Assembly (NCBI GenBank): GCA_019321725.1 | Contig: CM033109.1 | Span: forward strand, 20,739,993-20,803,992 | From: Paulownia fortunei | Taxonomy: Eukaryota > Streptophyta > Magnoliopsida > Lamiales > Paulowniaceae | Direction: 5' to 3' | DNA: 64,000 nt | Shown here: piece after piece, positions 12,122 through 24,221 of the stretch | Layout: each line of letters starts with the position of its first letter | Position numbering within the stretch: the stretch's first letter is position 1 | Notes under the pieces: generated by a model | Database searches by the model: none | What the model saw: the letters and a program-made list of their open reading frames with translations, nothing else | Told to the model about the DNA's origin: nothing | Program-made: the position numbers and the translations under genes

Positions 12122-12349
12122 GATAGAATATGAAGACCTATCCTTAATACTTTCAATTTGTGAGTATATTTTTTTATTAAAATAAAAGATACTTTTAAAA
12201 TCTCTTGTAATGATTTCTTGATTGCAAATATCTAAATTGTTGATTACAAGCATGAACTGATGGAGCTCGGCCTCTATACATTTATAAAGATTAAAATTCT
12301 AAAGAATATTTGTTTATTACAAGTATTTGAGCTTGTTGATTACAAGCAT

Positions 12350-13368
12350 GGCCTGAGAAGAGCTCATATGAGTTGGGAATAACTCATTAATTATGAGCCG
12401 AGAAGAGCTCATTGATGATGAGAAAAGAACAACTCATTGATGATGAATTTAGAATAACTCATTGATTATGAGTAAGGAAGTACTCATTGATGATAAACAG
12501 GAAATAGTTTATTGATGATGAGTAGGGTCTTACTCATTGATTATGAGTATATAAGAGCTTATTAATAATGAGCTGAGAAGAGCTCATTAATGATAAGCTG
12601 GGAAGAGCTTATTAACGATGAGTAGAGAAGAGCTCATTGATTATGAGCAAGTAAGAGCTTACTAATGATGAGCAAGAAAGAGCTTATTAATGATAAGCAG
12701 GGTCTTGCTCATTGATAATGAATTGAGAAGAGCTCATTGACGATGAGCAAAGAAGAGCCCATTGATGATGAGCAGGAAAGAACTCATTAATGATGAGCAT
12801 GCTCTTGCTGATTATGAGCAAGGAAGAGCTTATTCATGATGAGCAGATAAGAGTTCATTAATGATGAGTAGGGAAGAGCTCATTGATTATGAGCAAGAAA
12901 TAGTTTATTGATAATGAGCGGATATAAGCTTATTGATGATGAGTGGAGATGAGCTTATGAATAATGAGAAGAGTCTTTCTCATAATTTGGGAAGAACTCA
13001 ATGATTATGAGCAATAAAGAACTTAATAATGATGAGCAGAGAAGAGCTCATTGATGATGAGCTAGGAAGAGCTCAATGATGATGATAAAGGAAGAGATCA
13101 TTGATGATGAGTTGAGAAGAGCTCATTGATTATGAGTAGATAAGAGTTTATTGATGATGAGTTAGGAAGAGCTTATTGATGATAAGCTGAGAAGAGTTCA
13201 TTAATTATAAGCTGGGAAGAGCTCATTCGTCATGAGCTGAGAAGCTCATTAATGATACGTTGAAAAGAGCTTATTGATAATGAGTTGAAAAGAGTTCATC
13301 TTTCATGAGTTGATGAGCTCATTGATTATTAACTATAAAGAGCTTATTGATTACGAGCTGATTTGAGC
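12350..13368 (+). repeat. 25-bp minisatellite, about 40 degenerate units, each a potential hairpin
   Basis: The consensus unit GAAGAGCTCATTGATGATGAGCTGG is repeated head to tail for about 1 kb; at 13045-13250 the phase is exactly 25 bp over successive units. The core AGCTCAT-TGATG-ATGAGCT is a perfect inverted repeat with 7-bp arms and a 5-nt loop in the best units. Because 25 is not a multiple of 3 and units contain stops, the array is not coding. Tandem arrays between coding sequence and the 3' LTR are known in Tat-type plant gypsy elements. Confidence 0.88.
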
Positions 13369-13475
13369 CAATGTAGGTTGAATTTGGTGAACTAATCAAA
13401 TGATCGGGGATTCAAGAGACCGATCTAAGATAAACTCTTACTCTATCTAACTTAACTACTTTAGTTCAACTAGAG

Positions 13476-13490
13476 TAGGGAGAGATTAGA
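13476..13490 (+). other. Purine-rich tract before the 3' LTR
   Basis: TAGGGAGAGATTAGA directly precedes the 3' LTR start (TGCTGTGG at 13491) and is the natural candidate for the polypurine tract. Confidence 0.5.
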
Positions 13491-14038
13491 TGCTGTGGCC
13501 TAAATTAGACCTGTCAATTGGGCCTTAGTATTTGGGCTTAACACTTCCTAGAATACCTGACATGGATTGAGCCGAACTGACCTAGATAGATCCGAGCTGA
13601 CCTAGATATATTTGAGCTGATCTGAATAAAACCAAATTGACCTGGATAGATTCGAGCTGATGAGCTCAGCTTAGTTCCAACAAAAAGAGAGTCTTATCCT
13701 ATTTATGTCAAGTTCTAAATAAGAAAATGAGATCTTATCTTATCTAAATTCCTCAATTCATGGGAGATTTAATGGATGAAAATTATCCAATAAGGTAATA
13801 GAATTCTTTTTTGTCTCAATTACTTTCTTATTTGCATGCTATATGTATACCTTTTATTGATCATAAGGTACATTTATTTCATTATATATATGTTTTGATT
13901 GAGTGATTGATTGATTCTTTTCGAATACTTACTAACTTTAGGTAACCTCCAATGCTTTGCAGATTAATCCAAACATAATTCGTGAATCAAAGTATTGAAT
14001 TCAATGTTCTTTATTCGTAATGAAAATTGAGCATATCA
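13491..14038 (+). repeat. 3' LTR of the minisatellite-bearing element
   Basis: It starts TGCTGTGGCC and ends GCATATCA, colinear with 11080-11677 apart from an internal deletion. Visible differences between the two LTRs are numerous, so the insertion is not recent. Confidence 0.82.
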
Positions 14039-15287
14039 CCTCTATCCAAATATTTTTTCAAAACATCTCAAAATAAATGCAAATATTACCTTAAACTTTC
14101 CTGAATTGAGAAAAATAACAGCATAAAGCACCAAAACATAAGATCTTCCCTAAACAATAAAAGTTACCGTGGAGAAGTATTTTTCGATCATCACCGTCAC
14201 ACAACACAGACAATGAGACAATAGAAACAGGCCTACATCATAGTACAAGGTCTTGTCATGGTGGCCGGCAGTTCAGTCCAAGGGATATCCGGGGCTGGTG
14301 ATAGCAGTGAATAAGGAAAGAAAATGGAAGGAAAAAAAAAATCAATCTCTCAATAAGAAAAAGAAAAATAAATTAAATAAAAGGAAAAACAGAAAAGTTA
14401 TATAATAATTTCAGCTATTTTAGAGATGGAAATCTATCTTATACATTAAAATTTGAGATGGAAATTTTCTGTAAATTTATAAATTATGTAATTCTTTCTC
14501 CGAATCTATCTCTATATTCGTCTTTGTTTTGTCAAAAGTTATTTCTTTAATTTGTGACCAAAAATTGTAAATTTATAGAAAATCCGTCTCTAATTTTTAT
14601 AAATTTAAGATGGATTTAAATTCCGTCTCAAAGTTTCCTTTTCTTAATCTGTTTTCCGTTTCTGTAACCTGTTTTTCTTGTAGTGACTTGAATGTTCAGG
14701 AAGTTAAGACCTTTTTATTTGCCTTGAAATCTTTTTTTTTTTTGGTAGGTCCAACTGTTATATTTTCTCAGTTGTAACTTGTAAGCTGAAATGGATAAGT
14801 AGAAAAAGCACAAAAGTGTATATGTTCCAAGGTATTAAATACCGCTACATATTTTGCAATTGTAAATTTAAAAAAATTTCTCTGAATTTTTTTAAGGATA
14901 TTTGATTTTTGATTTGAAAAAAAAAATAGAAAATTTTGGATGAAACTTCGGATGTTTTAATTGACACAAATATGCATGTTTTAAACTAAAATATTTATAT
15001 ATTATAAAGTATATAGTGAGTTCTATTAAATGATATAAAAGTTTATTGCGCACAATTTAAAAATAACAAAAATAATTATGAGTTGGTGGTAAAGTAACAA
15101 GTAAGCGTAATAAAAAAAATTACTATAACAAAGTACGTAAAATATTTATGAAAATCTTATCATTTAAACCCACATGGAGTTCTCATAAGGATCAATATAG
15201 CTCATTTCTCCACTTTCACATAATTGATAGTACTAAACTCATGATATAAAATGCTAGTAGTGCTGCAAAGAGAGAAACAGTCAGAAT
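14039..15287. other. Intergenic with CACTA-like end
   Basis: No gene is seen. Apart from the CACTA-like remnant at 14390-14682 (listed separately) this is AT-rich sequence with short homopolymer runs. Confidence 0.5.
14390..14682. mobile_element. CACTA-like transposon remnant, right end
   Basis: The stretch ends in TTTTTCTTGTAGTG (14669-14682), the inverted form of the CACTACAAGAAAAA terminus typical of plant CACTA elements. Inside it are repeated 'gagatgga', 'ccgtctc' and 'atctatctc' phrases usual for their subterminal regions. No left end was found, so its extent is a minimum. Confidence 0.55.
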
Positions 15288-15760
15288 TAGTGGTGCACAT
15301 AATTTGATTAATTAATTGAATTAAATTAAAATTAAAATTTTGATTTGTACCGAAATCGAATCCAAAATTATTATTTTTTTTAATTTTTGGTTTTTGGTTT
15401 GATTTTTGATTTTTGATTTCGATTAACCGAACTGAACCAAAAACCAAAAATCGAATTACTATGTTTATATATTTATATAAATTATTTTTATACTTTTTTT
15501 TATTTTAAAAATTATATTTTTATATTTGTTATTTACTTTTATACTATTTTGTTGCTTTTCTCACCCAAACTAAAAATAATAAATAAAAAATATATTTATA
15601 ATTTTATTATTCATTTTTTTTAAGAATTCGGTTAATCAAAAATCGAATCGAGAAATAAAAAAAAATTCAATTATAACCGAACGAAATTAAAAATTTCGAT
15701 TTGATTTTTTATTTATAATTTTACTCAATCGAAATTTAGATTCGATCGAACCGTGACCCT
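15288..15760. mobile_element. hAT-like AT-rich non-autonomous element (tentative)
   Basis: The left end TAGTGGTGCACA resembles the TAGGGGTGTGCA terminus of the better-defined element at 27675-28490. The interior has the same signature: AT-rich sequence with CGAACTGAACC, CGAAATCGAAT and CGGTTAATC motifs in both orientations. The right end near CGAACCGTGACCC is degraded and I could not match an 8-bp duplication. Confidence 0.4.
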
Positions 15761-18700
15761 TTTACTATATTGAGACATTGCGTCTTACAGAATACTACTA
15801 GAGACACATTGATTAGCAATGTATTAGTTCTACTATAAATATTTGGCTAAGAATATGCATATAGTTGACATGGCACTGAATTTAATAAGTACCCAATATT
15901 TAAACTTAATCTACAGCTAATTGAGTGTGTTCTGTGTCAATACTCATTGTTTCAAAACTATAAAAATATAAAAAAAAGAACACTCAGTGGATTCAATTTT
16001 TTACAGTTAATAAGATTATTTTATATCTCTTACTAGTTGTTACTTATTAGGATTCAGGAAAAGTAGCATTTCTTCAAAAAAATCACTATTTATAGAAACT
16101 TTAACCTCCATTCCAAATTTATTACTTCTATTTCCTTCATTGGATATTTCAAAATAAAACTCTATTTTATAAAATAAAAATACTTTTTGGAAGTTATCCT
16201 CTAACTTAAATTATTTATAAGCATGTTTTTTGAAAAAAATAATAATTCTTTTCATTATTATTACCGAGTTAGTATTTGTAGGGATTATTTCATTATTGAA
16301 TTTATTATATATATTATGTATCATTTAAAATATTGTTCAAGATTTTGGAAATTTTAAAATCTTGATGGAATTTAAAAAACAATCGTAGATATTTCAAAAT
16401 TTCGATGAAAATTTTGCAAAAATTAAATGAAATTTGATTTTATTTGAGATACTCAGGAAATCTGAAATTTCGATTGAAATTTTTGCCCAAATTTAATATC
16501 ATGATACGTTGTGACACTAAACATACTAGTAACTACTTTAAGGTAAGTAATTTTATATGACGATTTAAAATTTGGTACAATCTTAAGAAAAATTGTATAA
16601 ATTCCTTGATTTGAGCCTTGAGGTGCATGGTACATAATTTATCTTGAAATAGACAGAATCCATTTTTTTCCCTTCCATTCCTTCATCCCAAATTTGTATA
16701 TATTTTTTATTTTTGTTCGCTAACAAAATTCTGGTTGTAGCCTTTCAATGATTTAATTTTTAAAGTAACAATAATACATATTTGCAAAGGATATTTTTGA
16801 TAAAAATATAATTAAACTAATAATTTAATTTGTTTCATGGAATCCAAAATTAAATATATTTGTTAAAATTAACTTTATGGAAAATTATGGCTGTGTGGGG
16901 CTCATTCAAAGTATATATATTCATATTTAAAATCACGCGTTTAAAGCAGTGGGGGCTATGGTTAGTGAAAAAGATTAAGGATCTGCTTTGAATAATCTCA
17001 AACTTTGACTTAGGATTCTCTTTCTCTCGCCTTCTGCCCTTTTTCTTTCTGCCCTTTTTCTTGGGCAAATAGATATGGTAATGTGTGGTTGTGTTTTGGT
17101 CGAATTTTAAAATTATAAATGAATTTAAGGTAATTTTTAATTTTTAATTTTTAAACTCATACCAATTTGTATTCGTTTTATTTTTTTTATTTAAATTTAT
17201 ATGAATGTATATAAAAAAAAATTATTCCTTGCTTTATGTTTTCAAAATGAACTTATAAGATCCTAATACTTATTTCAAGAGTTTATAAGTTCACTCTTAA
17301 AATAATTTTACAGAATACTTTAGAATATAGAGTGAATTACAAAAACTACTTTTAAGATTTGCAATAAACCCAGTGTAAATTATAAATATCTTTTTATATT
17401 TATTTTCTTTTATAAATTACACCTATTGAGGGGTATTTGTAAAATAAAGACAAATTTCAATGCATTATAATTTTAAAATATAATTGATTTTTTTTGTAAT
17501 TAGACTAAATCTCATGGATAACTTTTGTAATTTGCCTTAAAATATATTATAAACTCTCAAACATTTTATAAAATATTCTAAAAAATTTATAAATTCACCC
17601 TCTTAATTTACTTTTTTTTTGAAGATAATGTCTCTTTGCTAATTGATCAATCAGCCATGATATTCATAAATCTTCATTAGTAGTCCTTTTTTCTTTTCCT
17701 TTAATTTTTTTATTACTTTTTTGAAACACGATTATTAATGGAGGTCTATTAATGGAATGTTCGAAAACGTGAATGAGCTTGGCACGGAAATGTACTCAAC
17801 TAATTTAAATGGTAGGTTGTAACAAATCATGAGTTGTTCAATTCACGTCATGCGCTTTTTCCTACAGTTTGTTAATCATGACTTTCATGTCGTTTGTAGA
17901 TCATTGCCACTATTATAATTATATACAGTTTGTTAATAATGAATTCATGCCTTTTTTAGATCAATGCTTCTAATATAATTATAAACATGCATGCCATATT
18001 AATTCCAGGTAGTAATAATTGAGCAACTAAATGAAGTCAAAACTGAATTATTTGCTACAAGAAGACATAAATTCATTTCCTTTAACACTCCGCCCCCACA
18101 ACAAAAAAACAAAAAAGGAAAAACCTTTAAACTCATAACGTTTTTCAATAGTATTGTGATAAAAACACTCTTTCTAGTTTTATTTAAAGGTAAAAGTGTT
18201 GGAATTATGGGGATGAATGTGACAATTCTTCAATGTATTTAAGCTTTAAAAGGTGTCTTAGCATTCTAACACAAAGATGAATGAGAAAAGCAAGCTAAAG
18301 TCAGCTTGTCTCAAGTAATCTTGTAGAACGAACGGACGTTAAATTCAAAGAGCTACGAGTGTCGTAAAACACAGCCAACATGTATGTACATTGCAAAGGT
18401 CTTTAGAGGCACACTTCACAAGCATGCATTATCCTGAGAAGTTTAAATTTTTCAGAAATGAAATCAGGTGTGGTTGAGTGGCGTGACCATTGGTCGACGA
18501 CTAGCTACTAGCTCGACTATGGCTCAATGCCATAGCACGTGATATGATGAAAAAGTCAATTTGGCACCCACGTGACATGATATAGTGTGGTTAGGTGTCG
18601 AGTGAACGTGATCGTATAAGTGGATACTGACAAAGTGTGTACGAAGGACTGCAATTGGTATTTAACGCTGATTGAGCACGAATAACTAGATACAACCGTC

Positions 18701-19825
18701 CAATTAGTGGAGGTGCATGGTAAAAATTGTGAACTTTAACAAACAATGCGATCTAAGCTACTAAATCGCTGCTAAATTTAAAAAAGTGCAATCCAATATT
18801 CTAGATTGACGCCAATAAAGTGATATGTCCATTCATATTTGGACATTCAAAAGGCCCCTTATTCCCTTCCAAAACACACTAAAAATTAATTCAATTTCAA
18901 TTGATTTCCCTCATTTTTCTTCGTGCTAAAATATCTTTTATTATTTTAGCTTTTTTGCTATTCTTCAAGAAGGATACAATTAAGTTTATTGTTCATTCGA
19001 TAAAATTAGTATAATGATACACTAAATATTTTAAAAATATTATATATTGAGAGACAGATATATCTTAAAGAAATTCACTTTGTGCAAACCTTATTTCAAC
19101 TCAAATTTTGATTAAATCTCCTTTCGATACCAACAAAATTTTTTTTGTCAAAAATAAAGAACCCATATTTATTTAATTATAAACTTGAATCATACTTTTC
19201 TTGAGAGACGATGAGAATTCAAAGCTTGTGCACTTAAATTCAACTAAAATTATCCTTTAGATAAGCACAGGCATATAATTTGTTTCACAACTTATATCAC
19301 ATATTAGTGTCACATTAATCTACCACTTAACATAACTATTTTTGAGAATCCTAAATTAGAAATATCAATATCATCTCTGAATCGACAATGCGTCCCTCAC
19401 ACATTATCGATAAAGGATTCAAAGCATAATTAAATTCTAGAGATTGTTAGAATGAGCTTAAAGGAAGCCACTTCTCTTATTCACAAGAGTTATTCCACTT
19501 TTAAATGCCGAAAAAAAATCAATATAATAGTATGATATGCTAAAAAATAAAACGATCAAGAATTAACAATTGAATATCTGGGTATTACTTGAATCTTATG
19601 AAATTTTCGGTCAAAAACTTACAAAATAAAGGTTTGGGGATAGTAGGGATTGTCCAGTAAAAATCCTTCAATGTTTAAGTCAGTGTGCAAACGTGTGATC
19701 AAGAAGGATAATAAAAAAATTCAAAAATATTGTAAAGAAACATGTAATGTAAAATCACACCTTGTGTGAATTGTGAGTTTATATAGTTTAAATAAGAAGA
19801 TAATTGATACCAATAAAATTATTAA
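15761..19825. other. Intergenic, no gene or clear repeat recognised
   Basis: Four kilobases of AT-rich sequence with only short random frames. The segment 18190-18830 is less AT-rich and looks like decayed element sequence, but I found no partner repeat, terminus or coding similarity in this window. Confidence 0.5.
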
Positions 19826-20336
19826 TTGGGTCGGTTCGAGCTAGACCGTTCCAAACTCGCGTAGGCTCATCTATGAGCCAAATTAGTTAAGTTCAGGCTC
19901 GATCCCGAAACGGTTCAAACTGGATTGAACAAAATTTATGAGGGGTAGGTCCAGTTCGACACACTAGCCTAGTGCTAGTGGACCGATCTCGAATCTATGC
20001 TACACGAGCTGGGTCCATGGGCTGCACTTTTTTTTTTTTTTAAAATTGAAAATATGATTATAACAAATTCAAATATTTACTTTATATCATAACATAGGAT
20101 TTGTAAACTATATTTATTCTAAATTATATCTTAATTTTGAGTTATGTCCTTAGTTAGATGTGTAAATTATAAATTTTATTATTCAAAGCCTATCATCCTA
20201 AGATTTTAATTTAATTTTTATCTGATGAGTCTCAATTTATTACTATATATTTAAGTCTTTATCTTATGAATATCTTATATAATTAGTATAAATTATCTAT
20301 AATTGACTGTTGAGTTATATTAAGTTTACATTTTGA

Positions 20337-20900
20337 CTTTTCATTTGATATTTTAATTAGTAAACATTTATCTTAAGTTTATATTTTAATTTTTATAACT
20401 TTTCTTAGTTTAGTAAACTTAATACTTAATACATTTTTTTTTGTTACTAATAAACTTACTTTCTAAGTTAATATTTTAATTTTAATATTTTTTTTGTTTA
20501 ATATACTTAGTATTATTTTGTTTTGTTAGTGATAGGCTTTCTTATTAAGTTTATATTTTAATTTTCATGACTTTTTTTAGTTTACTATAATACTTAGTAC
20601 TATTTTATTTTGTTAGTAATAGACTTCCTTACTAAGTTTATATTTTAATTTTCAAGATTTTATTTAGTTTACTATAATACTTAGTAGAATTTTATTTTTT
20701 CAGTAATAGACATCCTTACTAAGTTTATATTGTAACTTTCATGACTCTTTTTAATTTAGTATACTTAGTACATTTTTTGTTTGTTACTAATAGACTTACT
20801 TATTAAGTTTATATTTTATTTTTCATGTCTTTTTTTAGTTTACTATCATAGTTAGGACTATTATCATGACTTTTTTGAGTTTACTATAATTTTTTTTTTT
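20337..20900. repeat. AT-rich tandem array, unit about 86 bp, about six copies
   Basis: Units contain AGTTTACTATAATACTTAGT, 'ttgttagtaatagact', 'cttactaagtttatatt' and 'ttcatgacttttttt'. The clearest copies start near 20579, 20666, 20752 and 20837. The final copy is disrupted by short T-rich duplications. Confidence 0.75.
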
Positions 20901-20994
20901 TTAGTTTACTATAATACTTATAATATATTTTTGCTTCATAAATGTTTCAACAAAATTGAAGTTGGCTGTCAATGGTTCCCTTCCTTGCAAGAGG

Positions 20995-21310
20995 ACGCAA
21001 ATTTTGAATCCATTTAGCTGCACAATTATGATTTTTTGTTGAAAAATTATAAATAACGGATAACATAATTATAAATGAATTTTTGTAGACTGTTATTTTG
21101 AATCCCTTTGGCTGCACAATTACGATTTTTTGTTGAAAAATAAATAACGCATATATAATTATAAATGGATTTTTGTAGCCTGTCACATGCCAATCATAGG
21201 CCCATTTTTAGTGGGCCAATTACAACCCTTTAATTGCACAATTATAAACTTTTGTTGAAAAATTATAAATAGCATATAATATAATTATAAATGATTTTTT
21301 GTAGCTCATT
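20995..21310. repeat. Three diverged copies of a roughly 90-bp unit
   Basis: Each copy contains CTGCACAATTATGATTTTTT-like sequence, 'tgttgaaaaattataaata' and 'aattataaatgaatttttgt', near 21018, 21112 and 21234. The third is separated by about 40 bp of non-repeated sequence. Confidence 0.7.
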
Positions 21311-21869
21311 ACTGTTTATAGGTCGATCCTGAGTCGATTTTTAGTGAATCAATTATGAACTAGCCGGTTAGACCTAACCCTTTCGACAAATTTATATAAC
21401 AAGAAGGAGTCCGTTAGCTAACTCCTTTCCAAGAAATCATCCATAAATTATGATCTTTACATAAGATAGAATCCCCTTTTATTTTAAATAAGAATTCACC
21501 AACCGGTCATGCAAAATTTTGTTTCACACTTTAAAATAACAAGCATGGGTTTAATGAATTTTTTTATCTAGATGAACATTTTTATAACTTCTTCCACCAA
21601 AAGTTCATTAGGAGAATCCATGACAAAATCTACCTTAAATCCCATATCCATATGAAAAACTTGTAGGTCAATACTTTTCCTCCTAAATTCTACGCATATT
21701 ATTAAAAAACAATTTTTTTTTAAATATTTCACTTTATAATATTATCATATACACGTTCAACTGTTTTTAAACTTACTTTCCAATAGCAATTAGCAGTGGT
21801 AAACCTTGGGCTTTAAAGAACTATGATAATTGAAACCTCCAAAATCAAACAGATATGGATTTCAAAATT

Positions 21870-22070
21870 TGGGCTTTGTGTCATACAAAACAAATTTTCA
21901 AGACTTTGCTATATTTTAGCCCAACAATATAAAAGCAAACAAGCCTATTAAAAAACAATAAGCCCAAAAATGACAGACAAACAAACCCTAAGCCCAAATA
22001 GTTACATAAATACATTAGGGTTTTGTGCAGAGGCATTTCTTCGCTTATCCGCCAACCCCAAGCCCTAAAC
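21870..22070 (+). promoter_or_regulatory. RPL35 promoter: site II and telo-box motifs
   Basis: Site II-type elements (TGGGCT or inverted AGCCCA) lie at 21870, 21918, 21961 and 21991. Telo boxes lie at 21983-21990 (AAACCCTA) and 22016-22023 (TAGGGTTT), and a related CCCTAAACCCC follows near 22063. TATAAAAG at 21928-21935 is a possible TATA box. Site II plus telo boxes are the known signature of plant ribosomal-protein and other growth-associated promoters, bound by TCP and PURalpha/telo-box factors in Arabidopsis. The motifs are seen; activity here is inferred. Confidence 0.8.
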
Positions 22071-22108
22071 CCCAAATCCTATCTCCACCTCTAGGAAACA
22101 GACACGAA

Positions 22109-24221
22109 ATGGGTATGAGGAACTCATCCATTTAGATAATTATTTTTTTTCAAATTTTATGTGTATTAATTAACTTTTTCTTGTCTGTTTTGGTTAATGT
22201 AGCGAGGATTAAGGTGCACGAGTTGAGGCAGAAGAACAAGGTGGATCTACAGGCGCAGCTGAAGGATCTGAAGGCGGAGCTGGCGTTGTTGAGGGTGGCG
22301 AAAGTGACCGGAGGCGCTCCCAACAAGCTTTCCAAGATCAAGGTTGTCAGGCTTTCCATTGCCCAGGTGCTGACCGTGATTTCTCAGAAGCAGAAAGCCG
22401 CTCTCAGAGAAGCGTACAAGAACAAGAAGTTCTTGCCACTTGATCTCCGCCCTAAGAAGACCCGTGCCATCCGCCGTCGCCTAACCAAGCACCAGGTATA
22501 CTGTTTTCTTAATCTTAAATCTGGCATACGAGGGCCTTTTAATTAAAGTTTCGTTGATTGTTTTATTTTTTAAGTATTTATTTTTTGATAGCTTAGTTGA
22601 AATGTGATTGGAGCTCTATTGAGTGTTTTAAATATGAATGCTGATATCTGCAATGTCTTGCCATATTTTCGTTGCTTTTTCATTTTCTTTGGGAATTTTG
22701 GGTTAGGAAGACTAATGGTGAACTCGTGGTTCTTCCCTTTGATAAATATATTGAATTTTGTGCCGGCATTTTCCAACTTAATGGGACCAGTGTTGAATCA
22801 TCTTGCAATGCAGGATAATTGTTTGATTCTTTGTGAAATTTACTTAGATTTGTGACTGTCATATCCTCGATACCTTTTATTTTGCCGACAACTTTGTGAT
22901 CTCTGTATTAATGTATAAAATCTCAGATTTTAAAAATTTAAGTTCATAAGCTTAAATTAGCTGGATGGTGTTACTAGTGATTTCTACTATGCCTCATTAT
23001 GGGTCTAGGTTTATTGCGGATATATTTTTTCACTAACGTCTGACATTGAAATTGGTATTTACATACTACATCATTCTCCCAAGTTTGATCTTTATACCTA
23101 TTCTTCTGTCTTTTTGATTATAAAGCAACTTTTCCTGATAAAGGTTGAGTATCACAAACTTCCCAAAGATTCATTCCTGTACTGTTAGTCATGGTTTGTC
23201 TTTTCTTCAGGCTATAAATTCTTCATTAGGATTCCACAATGGCTCAGAATTTTATCCATGATTTTCTATCCTTAGTTATATACTCATTTTATTATTCCAC
23301 TTTGTAGCTGTGGCTGATCATTCTCTGATAAGAAAGAATACAAGAATTGTAAACCATCTATGTGCTGGATTTCATTCACCCCATGGTTGGGACTAATGAT
23401 TTCATTTTATGAAGCATTTTTTGGCATAAATTTGTTAGTCGACTACATTCTGCATGTTTCTCTTGGTTTCTGAATTCTGATGATATGACAATCCTCGATG
23501 TAATTTTACAATCTTATCCCGACCCCAATTTTAAAGCTACTAGTTTATTTGTTCCATGCTTCTGTATGTTGACTAAAAAGCTTATCTATATTCAACATAC
23601 TCAAGCAAAGAGTTCTAAATTATTTTATTTCTGATTTATTTGGGATGATGGTATTTATGCCACTAGAAATACTGGCCATTGTAACTGCTGGCAGTGTTTA
23701 TAGATGTAACCATCATTCCTAGTTAAGAATTTGCATTTTAGCTATTGCGTATCAAGTGTTCATAGTTTATTTGGTTTTGGATATTATCAGTTGCTCCTTG
23801 CTGTAGAACACTTTTGAAGGTATTCTTGTCAACTAAAAGAAGCCAGGTAACTAAAATCTTTCATGGTGCAGCAGATTTTGGTTTTCGTAAATGCCAGGAA
23901 ATCTTAAAGTGATTATGGTGCTTTGTCTTTGTTGAGTCGTCTGTCTCATATAGTTTTGGTTTGACATGTTACCTCCCCATTAAAGGTTGTCTCATTACTA
24001 AGTGACAGCATGTATGTATATTTCCATTTTATAAATCTAATTGTGCTGCTATTGCGATTTTTGCCTATTGTACTGAAACTAATAACTGCTTGGTCCTACC
24101 TTTTCTTGCTCAGTGTTGTTATCTTTTGGTTCTGGTATTTTTGTAGGCATCTTTGAAGACGGAAAGGCAGAAAAAGAAAGAGATGTATTTCCCTTTGAGA
24201 AAGTATGCCATTAAAGTTTAA
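22109..24221 (+). CDS. RPL35: 60S ribosomal protein L35 (uL29)
   Basis: Three coding exons join to a 123-residue protein, the usual plant length: 22109-22112 (ATGG), 22203-22495 and 24147-24221. Introns 22113-22202 (90 bp) and 22496-24146 (1651 bp) have GT...AG borders. The protein begins [14 protein letters not shown], has the conserved '[20 protein letters not shown]' block, and ends in '[11 protein letters not shown]'. It is a basic protein of the large subunit near the peptide exit tunnel, where eukaryotic L35 contacts the signal recognition particle and chaperones. The start was chosen because splicing after four coding bases restores the conserved MARIK N-terminus. An ATG inside intron 1 (22181) opens a longer frame but is not the start. 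No breaks are seen, so it should be functional. Confidence 0.97.

Larger units (their letters stand above)
11080..14038 (+). mobile_element. Small non-autonomous LTR retrotransposon with internal minisatellite
   Basis: Direct LTRs (11080-11677 and 13491-14038) flank an internal region of only 1.8 kb. It contains a primer-binding-site-like TGGCGCTGTCTGTGG, a short degenerate gag start, a 25-bp tandem array and a purine-rich tract before the 3' LTR. The flanks CCTTT (11075-11079) and CCTCT (14039-14043) look like a 5-bp target-site duplication with one change. No pol domain is visible, so it would need proteins from a related element. The primer-binding region resembles those of Ty3/gypsy plant elements. 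Confidence 0.82.
19826..21400. repeat. Composite repeat with two tandem arrays
   Basis: The left part (19826-20030) is GC-richer, with GGGTCGGTTCGAGCTAGACC. The right part ends near GAACTAGCCGGTTAGACC (21357-21374), so the ends are loosely inverted like an old hAT-type element. Between them lie two arrays, listed separately, and no coding capacity. Confidence 0.4.

Noticed and set aside
12350..13368. CRISPR-like array
   Set aside because: Units are directly contiguous with no unique spacers, and the context is a plant retroelement. It is a minisatellite.
22181..22546. Open frame starting inside RPL35 intron 1 and running past exon 2
   Set aside because: The N-terminal residues come from intron sequence and the C-terminal ones from intron 2. 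Splice borders at 22112/22203 and 22495/24147 restore the conserved protein.
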